Assembly: GCF_003148775.1 (NCBI RefSeq)
Contig: NZ_QGGW01000001.1
Coordinates: forward strand, 186,001-250,000
Length of the DNA: 64,000 bases
Reading direction: 5' to 3'
DNA from: Roseicyclus mahoneyensis
GTDB taxonomy: Bacteria > Pseudomonadota > Alphaproteobacteria > Rhodobacterales > Rhodobacteraceae
Shown: piece after piece, positions 1 through 10,575 of the stretch
Numbering within the stretch: position 1 is the first letter of the stretch
Layout of the letters: each line of letters starts with the position of its first letter
Program-made: the position numbers and the translations under genes
The notes under the pieces: model-generated
The model's database searches: none
Seen by the model: only the letters and a program-made list of their open reading frames with translations
What the model was told of the DNA's origin: nothing

Positions 1-317
1 CGATCACCCCGGGCGCGACCGTCACCACCCCGCTCGTCATTCCGGCGCGCGCGATCTTGTTCGGCGTCACCGGCCGTGTCATCGAAACCATCACGGGTAG
101 CGCGACACTGTGGCGGCTCGGGGTGAGCGGCGACAACGGCCGTTTCGGCGTCGGTCTGGGGATCGGCCTGAATTCCTGGGTCAACGGACCCGCCGCGCCG
201 ATCGTCTATTGGTCGCCCACCGCGCTGCTGCTGACAGCGCAGGGCGGCACCTTTGCGGGCGGATCTGTGCGGCTCGTCATTCACTTCGCCGAGTTGAGCC
301 TGCCCGCCCCTGTCTGA
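1..317 (+). CDS. DUF2793 protein, C-terminal fragment (phage/GTA-like)
   Basis: The reading frame is open from base 3 to the stop at 315-317, so the gene begins outside the window and only about 104 residues are visible. The tail, with FGVTGRVIETITG, a glycine-rich stretch ending in SWVNGP, YWSPTALLLTAQGG and GGSVRLVIHF, resembles the C-terminal domain of DUF2793 proteins. These are common among phage and gene-transfer-agent structural genes of Rhodobacteraceae. The internal TTG at 57 is not taken as a start because the frame continues upstream in the same style (ITPGATVTTPLVIPARAI). The role is inferred: a virion or tail-associated protein of unknown function. cysE follows 77 nt downstream on the same strand. 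Confidence 0.6.
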   Translation, partial: ITPGATVTTPLVIPARAILFGVTGRVIETITGSATLWRLGVSGDNGRFGVGLGIGLNSWVNGPAAPIVYWSPTALLLTAQGGTFAGGSVRLVIHFAELSLPAPV

Positions 318-394
318 GGCCCGCGCCCCCTTCCACAATGGACCGGGGCGCCTATTTGATGTAGCACGACAGCGTGACTGCGGAGGGCCAAGCC

Positions 395-1198
395 ATGGCG
401 ACGGCGAAACGGAAACTGGCAGGCGTCGATCCCGTATGGCGGCGCATCCTCACCGAGGCTGATCAGGCCGTGCAGGATGAGCCGCTGCTGGGCGGGTTGA
501 TCCACGGCTGCATCTTGCACCATGACACGCTGGAAAAGGCGCTTGCCTACCGCATGGCGCAGAAACTGGCCTCGGGTGAGATGTCCGAGCAGTTGCTGCG
601 AGAGATTGCCGATGATGCCTATGACGCCGACGCGGAACTTGGCGTCGCGGCGCGTGCCGATATCGTGGCGGTGTTCGAACGCGACCCGGCCTGCCACCGC
701 TACATCCAGCCGCTCTTGTTCTTCAAGGGCTTCCAGGCGGTGCAGGCCTACCGCGTGGGGCATTGGCTCTGGACAGAAGGCCGCCGCGATCTGGCCTATT
801 TCATCCAGATGCGGGTGTCCGAGGTCTTTGGCGTCGATATCCACCCCGCCGCCCGCATCGGGCAGGGGATCATGATCGACCATGCCCACTCTATCGTTGT
901 CGGCGAGACCGCGGTTGTTGGCAACAACGTCTCCATGCTGCATTCCGTCACCTTGGGCGGCACCGGCAAGGAAACCGAGGATCGTCACCCCAAGATCGGC
1001 GATGGCGTTTTGATCGGGGCCGGGGCCAAGGTTCTGGGTAATATCCATGTCGGCAATTGCTCGCGCATTGCGGCCGGCTCGGTGGTTCTGTCCGATGTTC
1101 CGTCGTGCAAGACCGTGGCCGGCGTGCCCGCCCGGATCGTGGGCGAGGCGGGATGCGAGCAGCCCGCGATCAACATGGATCACCGCCTGATCGAGTGA
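395..1198 (+). CDS. cysE: Serine O-acetyltransferase
   Basis: Transfers acetyl from acetyl-CoA to L-serine, giving O-acetylserine, the first step of cysteine synthesis in the cytoplasm. The 267-residue protein has the alpha-helical N-terminal SAT domain (about residues 10-140). A left-handed beta-helix of hexapeptide repeats follows, with DIHPAARIGQGIMIDH, the LGGTGK loop and RHPKIGDGVLIGAGAK, which carry the catalytic His/Asp and acetyl-CoA contacts in the family. The ATG at 395 is chosen because GGAGGG sits seven bases upstream; an in-frame GTG at 374 would add seven residues without a better site. Length is normal. The C-terminal tail that binds cysteine synthase cannot be judged by eye. 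Confidence 0.93.
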   Translation: MATAKRKLAGVDPVWRRILTEADQAVQDEPLLGGLIHGCILHHDTLEKALAYRMAQKLASGEMSEQLLREIADDAYDADAELGVAARADIVAVFERDPACHRYIQPLLFFKGFQAVQAYRVGHWLWTEGRRDLAYFIQMRVSEVFGVDIHPAARIGQGIMIDHAHSIVVGETAVVGNNVSMLHSVTLGGTGKETEDRHPKIGDGVLIGAGAKVLGNIHVGNCSRIAAGSVVLSDVPSCKTVAGVPARIVGEAGCEQPAINMDHRLIE

Positions 1199-1215
1199 GC
1201 GCGGCCGCGCATTGA

Positions 1216-1287
1216 CACCTGTGGGCAGGTGCCATCGTGCAACCGGCGGAAAACCCGCAGGCTTTGGCTGGCCGAGGTGGGTTTTCC
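1216..1287. other. Two hairpins in the cysE downstream gap
   Basis: CACCTG-TGGG-CAGGTG (1216-1231) is a perfect 6-bp stem. GGAAAACCC (1248-1256) pairs with GGGTTTTCC (1279-1287) across a 22-nt loop. Neither is followed by a clean T-run, so termination of cysE is possible but unproven. Nothing else is recognisable between 1199 and 1366. Confidence 0.4.
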
Positions 1288-1366
1288 CCTACTCGTTGCG
1301 GCCTCGGTGATCCCCTAAATCCCTGTTGCAGAGACAAACCTCTTATTTAACAGGGATTTCATTCCA

Positions 1367-2458
1367 ATGACCTATTTTGTTCAGACCACCAAATCCTACA
1401 CTCTCGTCCTGTCCGGGGACGGCAAGGCGACGCTGAGCCTGTCCGATGACATCATGTCCGCCCTCGCCGAGAAATCCGCCAATGGCACGAGCGCGGACGA
1501 CATGACGGGCCTGATGCTCGACCTCATGGGCGAGGATGCCGCCGCCTATCTCTCCGGTCTGGGAGCCGCCGCCGGGCTGAGTGACGATCTGGCCGCGATC
1601 CATGCCAAGGGTGGCATCGATGCGCTGGCCGCCCATCTCAAGGGGCTGGCCGACAAGGGCCATGATGCCTTCAGCGGGGGTGCCTTTCAGACCGATCCCA
1701 ACGCGGCCTTTTCCTCGGGCCTGTTCGAGCGGATGGGCGCAAGCGACGCGCTGGCTCAGGCCTTCGGGAGCTATGGCGTGACCGTCTCGGGCGATGACAA
1801 GACCGATGGTGTGCTGCTGGATGCGCTGATGGAAAGCCAAGGAACGGAAATGTGGACGGTCAATCCCATCACGATTGGTGTGACCCTGGCCATCATCGGT
1901 GTCACCTTGGTGGGGATTGCCGTGAATGAGAAATACGAAGCGGAGAAAGCGAACGCTGAAAAGGCGAAAACGATGCTGGACGAGGTCGATTTCCTCCCCG
2001 AAGACCCCACCGGGGAGGGCAGTGACATGACGTTGGCCGAGGCGCTGGCCCAGCGCTCTGGCTCGGACCCCGGCACCGATCCCTGGACACAACCCTCCGG
2101 CCCGGTGGACGAGGAGGGTGATCCGCTCGACCCGCTTGATGCCCATGACCTCGACCAGACCACCATGCCGGTCGACCCGGTCGGCGATCATGTTGCGGGT
2201 CTCGGGCCCGATCACCTTGCCGACCACCTTGACCCCTGGATCAACCCCGGATCCGATGGCGCGGACGAGTTCCGTTTCGTCGACGGTCTGGGCGATGTGC
2301 CGGACAATGGTTTGACGTTCTTCACCTTTGACGCCGGCCCGGTCGCGCCCACCCTCAACCTCGGCGTTGTGGCCTTTGACGCTGTCACTGATCTTGGCAT
2401 GACCATCGCCGTCAATCCGGTGGACCAGCTGCTGGGCGTGGATGAGATGATCTTTTGA
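1367..2458 (+). CDS. Hypothetical acidic protein with one membrane segment
   Basis: Not recognised. The 363-residue protein opens with a beta-like stretch (TYFVQTTKSYTLVLSGDGKA) and no signal peptide. An Ala/Gly/Asp-rich helical region runs to about 160. Residues 165-186 (NPITIGVTLAIIGVTLVGIA) form one hydrophobic segment, followed by a short Glu/Lys/Ala-rich helix. The remainder, about 205-363, is strongly acidic and rich in Asp, Pro and Gly. It looks like a single-pass membrane protein with a large disordered or calcium-binding-like tail. No catalytic motif is visible. A clear rho-independent terminator follows at 2481-2515. The AT-rich upstream bases and lack of a strong Shine-Dalgarno leave the start moderately sure. 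Confidence 0.7.
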   Translation: MTYFVQTTKSYTLVLSGDGKATLSLSDDIMSALAEKSANGTSADDMTGLMLDLMGEDAAAYLSGLGAAAGLSDDLAAIHAKGGIDALAAHLKGLADKGHDAFSGGAFQTDPNAAFSSGLFERMGASDALAQAFGSYGVTVSGDDKTDGVLLDALMESQGTEMWTVNPITIGVTLAIIGVTLVGIAVNEKYEAEKANAEKAKTMLDEVDFLPEDPTGEGSDMTLAEALAQRSGSDPGTDPWTQPSGPVDEEGDPLDPLDAHDLDQTTMPVDPVGDHVAGLGPDHLADHLDPWINPGSDGADEFRFVDGLGDVPDNGLTFFTFDAGPVAPTLNLGVVAFDAVTDLGMTIAVNPVDQLLGVDEMIF

Positions 2459-2480
2459 TCCATCCAGTCTGACCGACATG

Positions 2481-2515
2481 AAAAACCCCGCGCGCCAAGG
2501 GCAGCGGGGTTTTTT
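2481..2515 (+). terminator. Rho-independent terminator
   Basis: AAAAACCCCGC (2481-2491) pairs with GCGGGGTTTTT (2504-2514) across a 12-nt loop, with a T-run to 2515. The A/T flanks make it bidirectional, serving the 363-residue protein gene on the plus strand and typA, which ends at 2546 on the minus strand. Confidence 0.9.
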
Positions 2516-2545
2516 GTAGTCTTGCAGGTCGGTCCGGGGTGCGCC

Positions 2546-4363
<1,818 letters not shown>

Positions 4364-4462
4364 GGGGGGCCTTTAAAGGAAATCGAATGGGTTGGCCGAG
4401 CCGTTACAGGCTCAGACCCGGTTTGGCTAGGGCGAAAGGGTCGCTAGCGCTGCGATGCAGCG

Positions 4463-4894
4463 TCAGGAAATCTTGCGCAGCCGGATCACGACGTCGAGTT
4501 TGGCGATCTCGTAGCCCTCGGGCACGGGGGGCAAGCCGCGGATTTCAAGGTCGCCAGCAGGTGCATCGGTCAGATGCCCGGTGTCCTCGAAATGGAAATG
4601 CGGATGGTCGTCCATCCGCGTGTCGAAATAGCTGCGCGAGCCGTCTACAGTGACTTCTTGCATCAGGCCCGCATCGCAAAACGCCTTGAGCGTGTTGTAG
4701 ACGGTGGCCAGCGACACCTTGTCGCCCGTCGACAGCACGGCGTCATGCAGCCCTTCGGCCGTGACATGCCTGTTTTCGCCGTCCCCGACCAGTAAGGCCG
4801 CCAGCGTCAGCCTCTGCCGCGTCGGACGCAGATCGCCCGTGACGAGCCAGCTTTTGCCGCGTTCCAGTGCTTCAGGGGTCATCGGCCAACACAT
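4463..4894 (-). CDS. irr: Iron response regulator Irr (Fur family)
   Basis: DNA-binding regulator of iron and haem genes in alphaproteobacteria, typically active under iron limitation and degraded or inactivated through haem. The 143-residue protein carries the Irr signature LRPTRQR in the winged helix (about 22-28), VSLATVYNTLKAFCDAGL in the recognition region, DDHPHFHFED (a His-rich, presumably haem or metal-binding segment) and the terminal VPEGYEIAKLDVVIRLRK. It lacks the N-terminal Cys-Pro haem motif known from Bradyrhizobium Irr; a Cys-Trp-Pro at residues 2-4 is present instead. It is divergent from fabA, the arrangement usual in this group. A candidate target, the ferritin gene with an Irr-type box, is in this window at 42.3 kb. 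Confidence 0.9.
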   Translation of the reverse strand: MCWPMTPEALERGKSWLVTGDLRPTRQRLTLAALLVGDGENRHVTAEGLHDAVLSTGDKVSLATVYNTLKAFCDAGLMQEVTVDGSRSYFDTRMDDHPHFHFEDTGHLTDAPAGDLEIRGLPPVPEGYEIAKLDVVIRLRKIS

Positions 4895-4913
4895 CCTCTC
4901 GACATCCCCTCAT

Positions 4914-4942
4914 ATATAAGGCCTTTGCCCCAAGCGTTTCAA
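4914..4942 (-). promoter_or_regulatory. Sigma-70 type promoter of irr
   Basis: Read on the minus strand, TTGAAA (-35, 4942-4937) and TTATAT (-10, 4919-4914) are separated by exactly 17 nt and lie just upstream of the irr start at 4894. Seen directly; transcription itself is inferred. Confidence 0.6.
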
Positions 4943-5047
4943 TTGCAAACCGCGTCCGACCCCGCACCCTTGCACCGCTGTCGGGCGCGATGTTAGACGA
5001 ATGCAACGGTTTTCGGGCGGCGTCCGACATAGCATCTGCGGGGGGAC

Positions 5048-5557
5048 ATGGCAGAGTATCCGACATCCTTCGACAAGGAGGGCCTTCTGGCCTGCGCCCG
5101 GGGTGAACTGTTCGGGCCGGGCAATGCCCAGCTGCCCGCGCCGCCCATGTTGATGATGGACCGCATCACCGACATCTCCGCCGAGGGAGGCGCGCATGGG
5201 AAGGGCCATGTGGTGGCCGAATTCGACATCACGCCGGACTTGTGGTTTTTCGACTGCCATTTTCCGGGAAATCCGATCATGCCCGGCTGCCTCGGTCTCG
5301 ACGGGCTGTGGCAGTTGACCGGTTTCAACCTCGGCTGGCGCGGCTGGCAGGGCAGGGGCTACGCGCTGGGCGTGGGCGAGGTGAAACTCACCGGCATGGT
5401 GCGGCCCGACCGCAAGATGCTGACCTATTTTGTCGATTTCACCAAGGCTCTGCAGACCCGCCGCCTGACAATGGGCGTGGCCGATGGACGGGTCGAGGCG
5501 GATGGCGAGGTGATTTATCTCGTCAAGGACATGAAGGTCGCGCTCAGCGAGAGTTGA
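5048..5557 (+). CDS. fabA: 3-hydroxyacyl-ACP dehydratase/isomerase FabA
   Basis: Dehydrates 3-hydroxydecanoyl-ACP and isomerises trans-2 to cis-3-decenoyl-ACP, the branch point to unsaturated fatty acids. The 169-residue length matches the family. The active-site His71 (DCHFPGNP) and Asp85 (CLGLDGLW) are in place. The start follows GGGGGGAC. Normally fabA is directly followed by fabB and fabI; here an opposing gene lies in between. The 3' end overlaps that gene's 3' end by 43 nt. Confidence 0.96.
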   Translation: MAEYPTSFDKEGLLACARGELFGPGNAQLPAPPMLMMDRITDISAEGGAHGKGHVVAEFDITPDLWFFDCHFPGNPIMPGCLGLDGLWQLTGFNLGWRGWQGRGYALGVGEVKLTGMVRPDRKMLTYFVDFTKALQTRRLTMGVADGRVEADGEVIYLVKDMKVALSES

Positions 5558-6711
5558 GGCCCGACCGCATCGCGACCCGGTACGTTCATACTGTGTGTTG
5601 CCTGTGGCGCAGGGCTGTCTGCGGACTGCTGCACCCCAAGTCCCAACGGCTCTGCCTTGTGCGGGCAATAGAGCAGCTTGGCGTTGAGCATGTGCCGCCG
5701 CGCAAGCCGCCGACCCTGTCGACCACGCACCATCTGGCGACTGGGCGACATCACCGTCCCTGCCTGTTCGATCCCGGGAAAGATGGCCGAGATCTCGGCT
5801 TTCGCATCAGGCGGAAGGGCGCTGTAGGCTTGCGCTCCGACAAACAGGCTTTCACAGGCCAGTCCGTTGGCGAACACGATCTCGTGCCTTTCGAACAGGA
5901 TGTGGAAATATTCCACCGGCGCGATGCCATCGGTGTTGGAGACGCCGTCGAGGCCGACCAGATGCTTTGCGGCAACAAGAACCTCGTCATCGCCGAACAT
6001 GCGCCGCGCGATCCTCGATGCGGCCAGCACGCGATGCTGCGGCGACAGCGCCAGAGTTGCATGAGGCAAGCCCACACCAAGGGCACCAGCCGCGATCTGG
6101 ATGGGTCTGAGAGCTTCTTGGGCGCGCAGGTCATGGGCCGTAAGGCACCGCGAGCCGATCCATGCCAAAGGTTGAAGCCCGTGATCGGCCGTCAGCACGA
6201 GATCACCCGGTGCGAGCCATTCGATCGGCACGTCCTGACCGCCTGCCACCGTGATCCGCGTTCCACGCGTAAAGCAGACAATCTCGATCTTGTTGTCGGT
6301 CGTCGAAATGATCGCCGCGTCGCTACCGGCAACATTGCCAAGCGCGCCAGTGGTGATCGCCTGAATGTTCATATCCCCGTAACGGTCGTTGGGAATTATG
6401 AAATGGCGCACGACCCCGCCCGAGGACACCGACAAAAAGACCGCATCAAGATTGGACTCGCTGCCCGGTGAAAAGGTCCTTGTGCTGCCATCGCCCAACA
6501 CGAAGGACCCGTTGCTGTCGGGTTCTCGGATTGTGTCGATGCGCCAGGACACCCCGCCGATCACAATGAAATCGCCGATGTCGAACTCGCCATCGCTCAG
6601 GTTCGGCGACGGCTGCGCCTCGACAACACCCAGCAGGTTTCCGTTCGCGAGCGAATAGGTCGTATTCGCCGTGATCGAGGTCACTTCGATGAGGTCGTAA
6701 ATCGTCGCCAT
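5515..6711 (-). CDS. Hint (hedgehog/intein) domain protein
   Basis: The 398-residue protein has an N-terminal beta-rich region ([20 protein letters not shown]; residues 1-140, repeated Gly/Asp/Ser turns) and then a Hint_2-type domain. That domain begins [13 protein letters not shown], continues [18 protein letters not shown] and LAWIGSR, has LSPQHRVL, and ends with the [25 protein letters not shown] block. Such proteins are abundant in Rhodobacteraceae and are thought to self-process; the substrate is unknown. The ATG at 6711 follows AAGAAGG. It has no signal peptide. It lies against the direction of fabA and fabB and overlaps the fabA 3' end, as an inserted gene would. Confidence 0.85.
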   Translation of the reverse strand: MATIYDLIEVTSITANTTYSLANGNLLGVVEAQPSPNLSDGEFDIGDFIVIGGVSWRIDTIREPDSNGSFVLGDGSTRTFSPGSESNLDAVFLSVSSGGVVRHFIIPNDRYGDMNIQAITTGALGNVAGSDAAIISTTDNKIEIVCFTRGTRITVAGGQDVPIEWLAPGDLVLTADHGLQPLAWIGSRCLTAHDLRAQEALRPIQIAAGALGVGLPHATLALSPQHRVLAASRIARRMFGDDEVLVAAKHLVGLDGVSNTDGIAPVEYFHILFERHEIVFANGLACESLFVGAQAYSALPPDAKAEISAIFPGIEQAGTVMSPSRQMVRGRQGRRLARRHMLNAKLLYCPHKAEPLGLGVQQSADSPAPQATHSMNVPGRDAVGPQLSLSATFMSLTR

Positions 6712-7032
6712 TGGTCGGCCTTCTTGTGGACCCGCGGGACAGCCTGGCGGTCGTGGACAGGTCCCTTGACACGCACGAGCCTGACTCCGCCTAAAAACGG
6801 CCCTTTTTGGGGAGCTGTTAGGGCAAAGTGATGACTCTTCGCCAAGGATACGGTTGCGCGGCATGGCGTGATCGTTGGGGCGCTGCATCCGGTCTGGACC
6901 TTGGGCCAGATGCGACACGGGCACGACCGCCGCAAGCGACGTCGGGCGACCGGACAAAGCCCTATCTGCTTGCCCCTTGCCGTCCCCCTGTCCTAAACAC
7001 GACCCCAACATGCATTCGGAGGGAGCGGGCAC
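6712..7032. other. Gap between Hint gene and fabB, no gene seen
   Basis: These 321 bases hold the ribosome site of the Hint gene at the left end and the strong GGAGGGAG ribosome site of fabB at the right end. I see no supported coding frame, RNA or clear promoter. The fabB promoter must lie here if it is no longer cotranscribed with fabA. Confidence 0.5.
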
Positions 7033-8262
7033 ATGCGCCGCGTCGTCGTCACGGGACTGGGCATCGTCTCACCCATCGGAAACACCGCCGCCGAGGTGGA
7101 GGCATCCTTGCGGGTGGGACGCTCCGGCATCGAAACCCATCCCGACATGGTCGAGCACGGCTTTCGCAGCCAGATCGCGGGCACGCTCAAGATCGACCCG
7201 GCCGAGCATGTCGACAAGCGCGCGCTCCGCTTCATGGGGCCGGGCGCGGCCTATGCCCATATCGCCATGGGGCAGGCCATCGCGCAGGCCGGGCTCACCG
7301 ATGCCGATATCTCCAACGACCGTACCGGACTGATCGCGGGGTCGGGCGGGCCCTCCACCTCAGCCATGTTCGCGGCCCACCAGTCGGTCCTGTCCACGGG
7401 GGCCACCAAACGCATCGGCCCCTTCGCCGTGCCCAAATGCATGTCCTCCACGATCAGCGCGAACCTTGCGACCGCCTACAAGATCAAGGGCATCAACTAT
7501 TCCATCACGTCCGCCTGTTCGACCTCGCTGCACTGCATCGGGGCGGCCTCGGAACAGATTATGCTGGGCAAGCAGGACATCATGTTCGCGGGCGGGGCCG
7601 AGGAACTCGACTGGACACTCTCGTGCCTTTTCGACGCGATGGGGGCCATGTCCTCGAAATACAATGACACGCCCGATAAGGCTTCCCGCGCCTTTGATGC
7701 GGGGCGCGACGGCTTCGTCATTGCGGGTGGCGGCGGCATCGTGGTGCTGGAGGCCCTCGATCACGCGCTGGCGCGCGGTGCCAACATCCTGGCCGAGGTC
7801 ACGGGCTTCGCCGCAACCTCTGACGGGCACGACATGGTCGCCCCCTCGGGCGAAGGCGGCGAACGGGCAATGCGTTTGGCGCTGCAAACCCTGCCAGCGG
7901 ACCGCCGCATCAGCTACATCAACGCCCATGGCACCTCGACCCCCGTGGGCGACGTGGGCGAGGTCGAGGCCGTGCGCCGCGTCTTCGGCACGGGCAGCAC
8001 GCCGCCCATTTCCTCCACCAAATCCATGACTGGCCACGCCCAAGGGGCCGCCGGTGCGCTCGAGGCGATTTTCTGCCTGCTGATGCTGCAGGGCGATTTC
8101 ATCGCCCCCTCGATCAACGTCGAGACGCTCGACCCGGCGCTGTCGCCGGACGAGATCGCCACGACCCTGCGCGAGAATGCCGGGCTTGATACGGTGATGA
8201 CGAATTCCTTTGGGTTTGGCGGCACGAACGGCTCCATGCTGCTCAGCCGGTTTGTTGGGTAA
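7033..8262 (+). CDS. fabB: Beta-ketoacyl-ACP synthase I
   Basis: Condenses malonyl-ACP with acyl-ACP and, in the FabA pathway, elongates cis-3-decenoyl-ACP towards unsaturated fatty acids. The 409-residue protein carries the Cys-His-His triad: Cys162 (SACSTSLHC), His299 ([11 protein letters not shown]) and His335 (TGHAQGA), plus Lys330 before it. The start has GGAGGGAG upstream. fabI starts 7 nt after the stop, so the two are cotranscribed. Confidence 0.96.
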   Translation: MRRVVVTGLGIVSPIGNTAAEVEASLRVGRSGIETHPDMVEHGFRSQIAGTLKIDPAEHVDKRALRFMGPGAAYAHIAMGQAIAQAGLTDADISNDRTGLIAGSGGPSTSAMFAAHQSVLSTGATKRIGPFAVPKCMSSTISANLATAYKIKGINYSITSACSTSLHCIGAASEQIMLGKQDIMFAGGAEELDWTLSCLFDAMGAMSSKYNDTPDKASRAFDAGRDGFVIAGGGGIVVLEALDHALARGANILAEVTGFAATSDGHDMVAPSGEGGERAMRLALQTLPADRRISYINAHGTSTPVGDVGEVEAVRRVFGTGSTPPISSTKSMTGHAQGAAGALEAIFCLLMLQGDFIAPSINVETLDPALSPDEIATTLRENAGLDTVMTNSFGFGGTNGSMLLSRFVG

Positions 8263-8269
8263 GGCAATC

Positions 8270-9058
8270 ATGGCGAATTTGATAACGGGCAAACGCGGCC
8301 TTGTGATGGGGGTCGCCAATGACCGATCCATCGCCTGGGGCATCGCCAGGGCTTTGCATGCCGAAGGGGCAGAACTGGCCTTCAGCTATCAGGGCGAGGC
8401 CTTCGGCAAGCGTGTCGAGCCTTTGGCGGCCTCGCTCGGCTCCGACCTGCTGGTCGATGTCGACGTGACGAACGACGCCTCCATGGATGCCTGTTTTGCC
8501 ACCCTCAAGGATCGTTGGGGCACGCTCGATTTCGTGGTTCACGCCATTGCCTTTTCTGACAAGGCGGAATTGACCGGTCGCTTCATCAACACCAGCCGCG
8601 AGAATTTCCGCAACTCGCTGACGATCAGCTGCTATTCCTTCATCGACGTGGCCAAGCGCGCCTCGGAACTGATGCCCGAGGGCGGCAGCCTCATCACGCT
8701 GACCTATCAGGGCTCCAACCGCGTCACGCCCTTCTACAACGTCATGGGCGTGGCCAAGGCGGCGCTGGAAAGCTCCGTGCGCTATCTCGCCAATGACCTC
8801 GGCCCACAACAGATCCGCGTCAACGCGATTTCGCCGGGGCCGATGAAGACGCTGGCCGGGGCCGCCATCGGTGGCGCGCGCAAGACCTTCAAGACGACCG
8901 AGGCGAACGCACCGCTCCGCGCCAATGCCACGCTCGAGGCCATCGGCGGCACGGCGGTATATCTCGCATCGGACTACGGCGCCTGCACCACCGGCGAGAT
9001 CATCCTTGTTGACGGTGGCTATCATGTTCTGGGGATGCTGCAGCCCGAGAACATGTAA
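8270..9058 (+). CDS. fabI: Enoyl-ACP reductase (NADH) FabI
   Basis: Reduces enoyl-ACP in the last step of each fatty-acid elongation round; the family is the target of triclosan. The 262-residue Rossmann-fold protein has GVANDRSIAWGIA for cofactor binding. The catalytic residues are Tyr146, Tyr156 and Lys163 (TYQG...FYNVMGVAK), with the same numbering as E. coli FabI. The ATG at 8270 is preferred because it follows AAGG directly after the fabB stop; upstream in-frame starts lie inside fabB. A hairpin at 9072-9095 ends the unit. Confidence 0.96.
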   Translation: MANLITGKRGLVMGVANDRSIAWGIARALHAEGAELAFSYQGEAFGKRVEPLAASLGSDLLVDVDVTNDASMDACFATLKDRWGTLDFVVHAIAFSDKAELTGRFINTSRENFRNSLTISCYSFIDVAKRASELMPEGGSLITLTYQGSNRVTPFYNVMGVAKAALESSVRYLANDLGPQQIRVNAISPGPMKTLAGAAIGGARKTFKTTEANAPLRANATLEAIGGTAVYLASDYGACTTGEIILVDGGYHVLGMLQPENM

Positions 9059-9071
9059 CGGGCAGGGGATG

Positions 9072-9095
9072 CCGCGCCGCCCTTGGGCAGCGCGG
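9072..9095. terminator. Bidirectional terminator hairpin
   Basis: CCGCGC-C-GCCC pairs with GGGC-A-GCGCGG around a TT loop, one mismatch. It sits between the convergent ends of fabI (9058) and the sugar dehydrogenase gene (9107). No strong T-run follows on either side. Confidence 0.55.
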
Positions 9096-9106
9096 CGGTC
9101 TTGGGT

Positions 9107-10381
9107 TCAGTTCGGGATGATCCGGTAGATCTCGCCCTCGTCCATCGCGGCGTAAAGGTTGCCGTCCGGCCCAAGCACCACAGACCGGAAGCGTCCCGGC
9201 TCCATCGGCAGCGGCATGGTGATCACCTCGGCCGACATCCCGTCCTCGGCGATGTTGATCAGGTCGATCCGCTGGCCCACGGGCGTTCCGCCAAAGCCGA
9301 TGCCCATGATCCCGACGGCCATCATGCCGTTCCAGTCGCCCCACTGATCGCCGACAAGGAATTCGGCCGATCCCGTGCCCTGCGACAGCCCGTCATTGAC
9401 CCATGCGGGTGGCATCGCGTCAGGGTAGGTGGCGGTGTCGGTCATCGGCATGAAGGCCGCACGTGCGGCCGGGTCCATCCCGTCCATCTGATTGGGCGAG
9501 TAGCCGCAATAGTTGTCCGGGCAATCGGCCCGACCGGCCATGTTGGGCCGCGGGTCCCAGCCGCCGTTGCCGCCCGGCCGCAGCACCGTCACCTCGTCGG
9601 AATGCCACGGCCCGTGCTCGGCGATCACCACGGCACCCGTGTCGGGGTCAAAGGCGATGCCCTGCACATTGCGATGCCCGTAGGTAAAGACGCGCGGATC
9701 GAACCCCTCGGGCGCGCCATTGTCCGGCGCTGCATTGCCGTCGGTGTCGATGCGCAGCACCTTGCCGCCCATCAGCGTCGGCGACTGCGGCACCTCGCCG
9801 TTATGGGTGTCGCCGGTGGTCACATACAAGAACCCGTCGTCATGGAACCGGATGCGCCCGCCATTATGCGCACCGGGCCCGCCAAAGGGATGGTCGGACG
9901 CGGCAGGCTTGTAGGGGATGTCGTCGATGATATCGACCCGGTCCGAGACCGAGGCGAAATCCGCCGCCACCGTCATCCGCATCACATGGTTCGACTGCGC
10001 GCCCGTAGCGGTCGAGGCCGAATAGACGTAGATCTGGCGGTTGGTGTCGAAATCGGGGTCAAGTGCTACCCCCAGCATCCCGGCCTGTCCCTCGCAAAAC
10101 AGGTCATCGGCCGACATGGCGTAGCCTTCCGACCCCGTCATCCCCAAAAGCCGCATCACATCGCCCGAGGGCATGCGCACCGAAAGGCCGAGGCATTTTT
10201 CGGTAAAGAACATGGTCCCGTCCGCCATGAACGCCATGTCCCACGGGCCTTCCAGCCCGGACATCACGACCTCATGGGTCAGGGTCGGCGCATCGGCCCG
10301 CGCCGCGGTCGTCATGACCGACAGCATCGCGGTCGACGCGAGGGCCGCACACAGCGTCAGCCCCATCTTTGCAGGTTTCAT
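9107..10381 (-). CDS. PQQ-dependent sugar dehydrogenase family protein
   Basis: Resembles the soluble aldose dehydrogenase (Asd/YliI) family, six-bladed propellers in the periplasm that oxidise sugars with PQQ. The 424-residue protein has a signal peptide (TLCAALASTAMLSVMTTAARA, cleaved near residue 30). Family motifs follow: LEGPWDMAFMADGTMFFTEK, GMLGVALDPDF, HNGGRIRFHDDG, YGHRNVQGIAFDP and ending YAAMDEGEIYRI. The start at 10381 is set by GGGAGGAAG six bases upstream. The cytochrome c gene lies upstream on the same strand and could accept its electrons. The sugar substrate is unknown, and cofactor binding is inferred from the family. Confidence 0.85.
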   Translation of the reverse strand: MKPAKMGLTLCAALASTAMLSVMTTAARADAPTLTHEVVMSGLEGPWDMAFMADGTMFFTEKCLGLSVRMPSGDVMRLLGMTGSEGYAMSADDLFCEGQAGMLGVALDPDFDTNRQIYVYSASTATGAQSNHVMRMTVAADFASVSDRVDIIDDIPYKPAASDHPFGGPGAHNGGRIRFHDDGFLYVTTGDTHNGEVPQSPTLMGGKVLRIDTDGNAAPDNGAPEGFDPRVFTYGHRNVQGIAFDPDTGAVVIAEHGPWHSDEVTVLRPGGNGGWDPRPNMAGRADCPDNYCGYSPNQMDGMDPAARAAFMPMTDTATYPDAMPPAWVNDGLSQGTGSAEFLVGDQWGDWNGMMAVGIMGIGFGGTPVGQRIDLINIAEDGMSAEVITMPLPMEPGRFRSVVLGPDGNLYAAMDEGEIYRIIPN

Positions 10382-10535
10382 TGTCTTCCTCCCAAGGAAA
10401 GGCGGCGTCCTCCTCGACGCCGCGCCCGTGCGGAACCGTGCCCCCCTGTGGTGCACACCACCGGACACGCGGGTTCAAAGGCCGTCCGCACGAACCGACC
10501 CCCTCCCTTGGTGCGTGTCCGGATCTTGGCGGGCC

Positions 10536-10555
10536 CCGGACCTTTCAGGGTCCGG
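10536..10555 (-). terminator. Hairpin after the cytochrome c gene
   Basis: CCGGACC and GGTCCGG form a perfect 7-bp stem with a 6-nt loop, 20 nt downstream of the cytochrome c stop. No T-run follows, so it may be a weak terminator or a processing stem that leaves the two genes joined. Confidence 0.45.
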
Positions 10556-10575
10556 CGCACCGCGCCTCGTCGCCC

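Noticed and set aside
1212-1217. TTGACA as a -35 promoter element
   Set aside because: No -10-like hexamer at 16-18 nt downstream.
1343-2479. 378-codon open frame opposite the acidic protein gene
   Set aside because: Considered because the plus-strand protein is unknown. The plus frame has a membrane helix and sensible composition, while the minus frame is His/Arg/Gly-rich and ends within the terminator.
4386-4460. tRNA- or structured-RNA-like stretch between irr and typA
   Set aside because: A GTTNN-like piece and small stems are present, but no cloverleaf can be folded.
6712-7032. Small gene or mobile-element end between the Hint gene and fabB
   Set aside because: No frame with start, ribosome site and protein-like composition; no terminal inverted repeats or duplicated target sites found.
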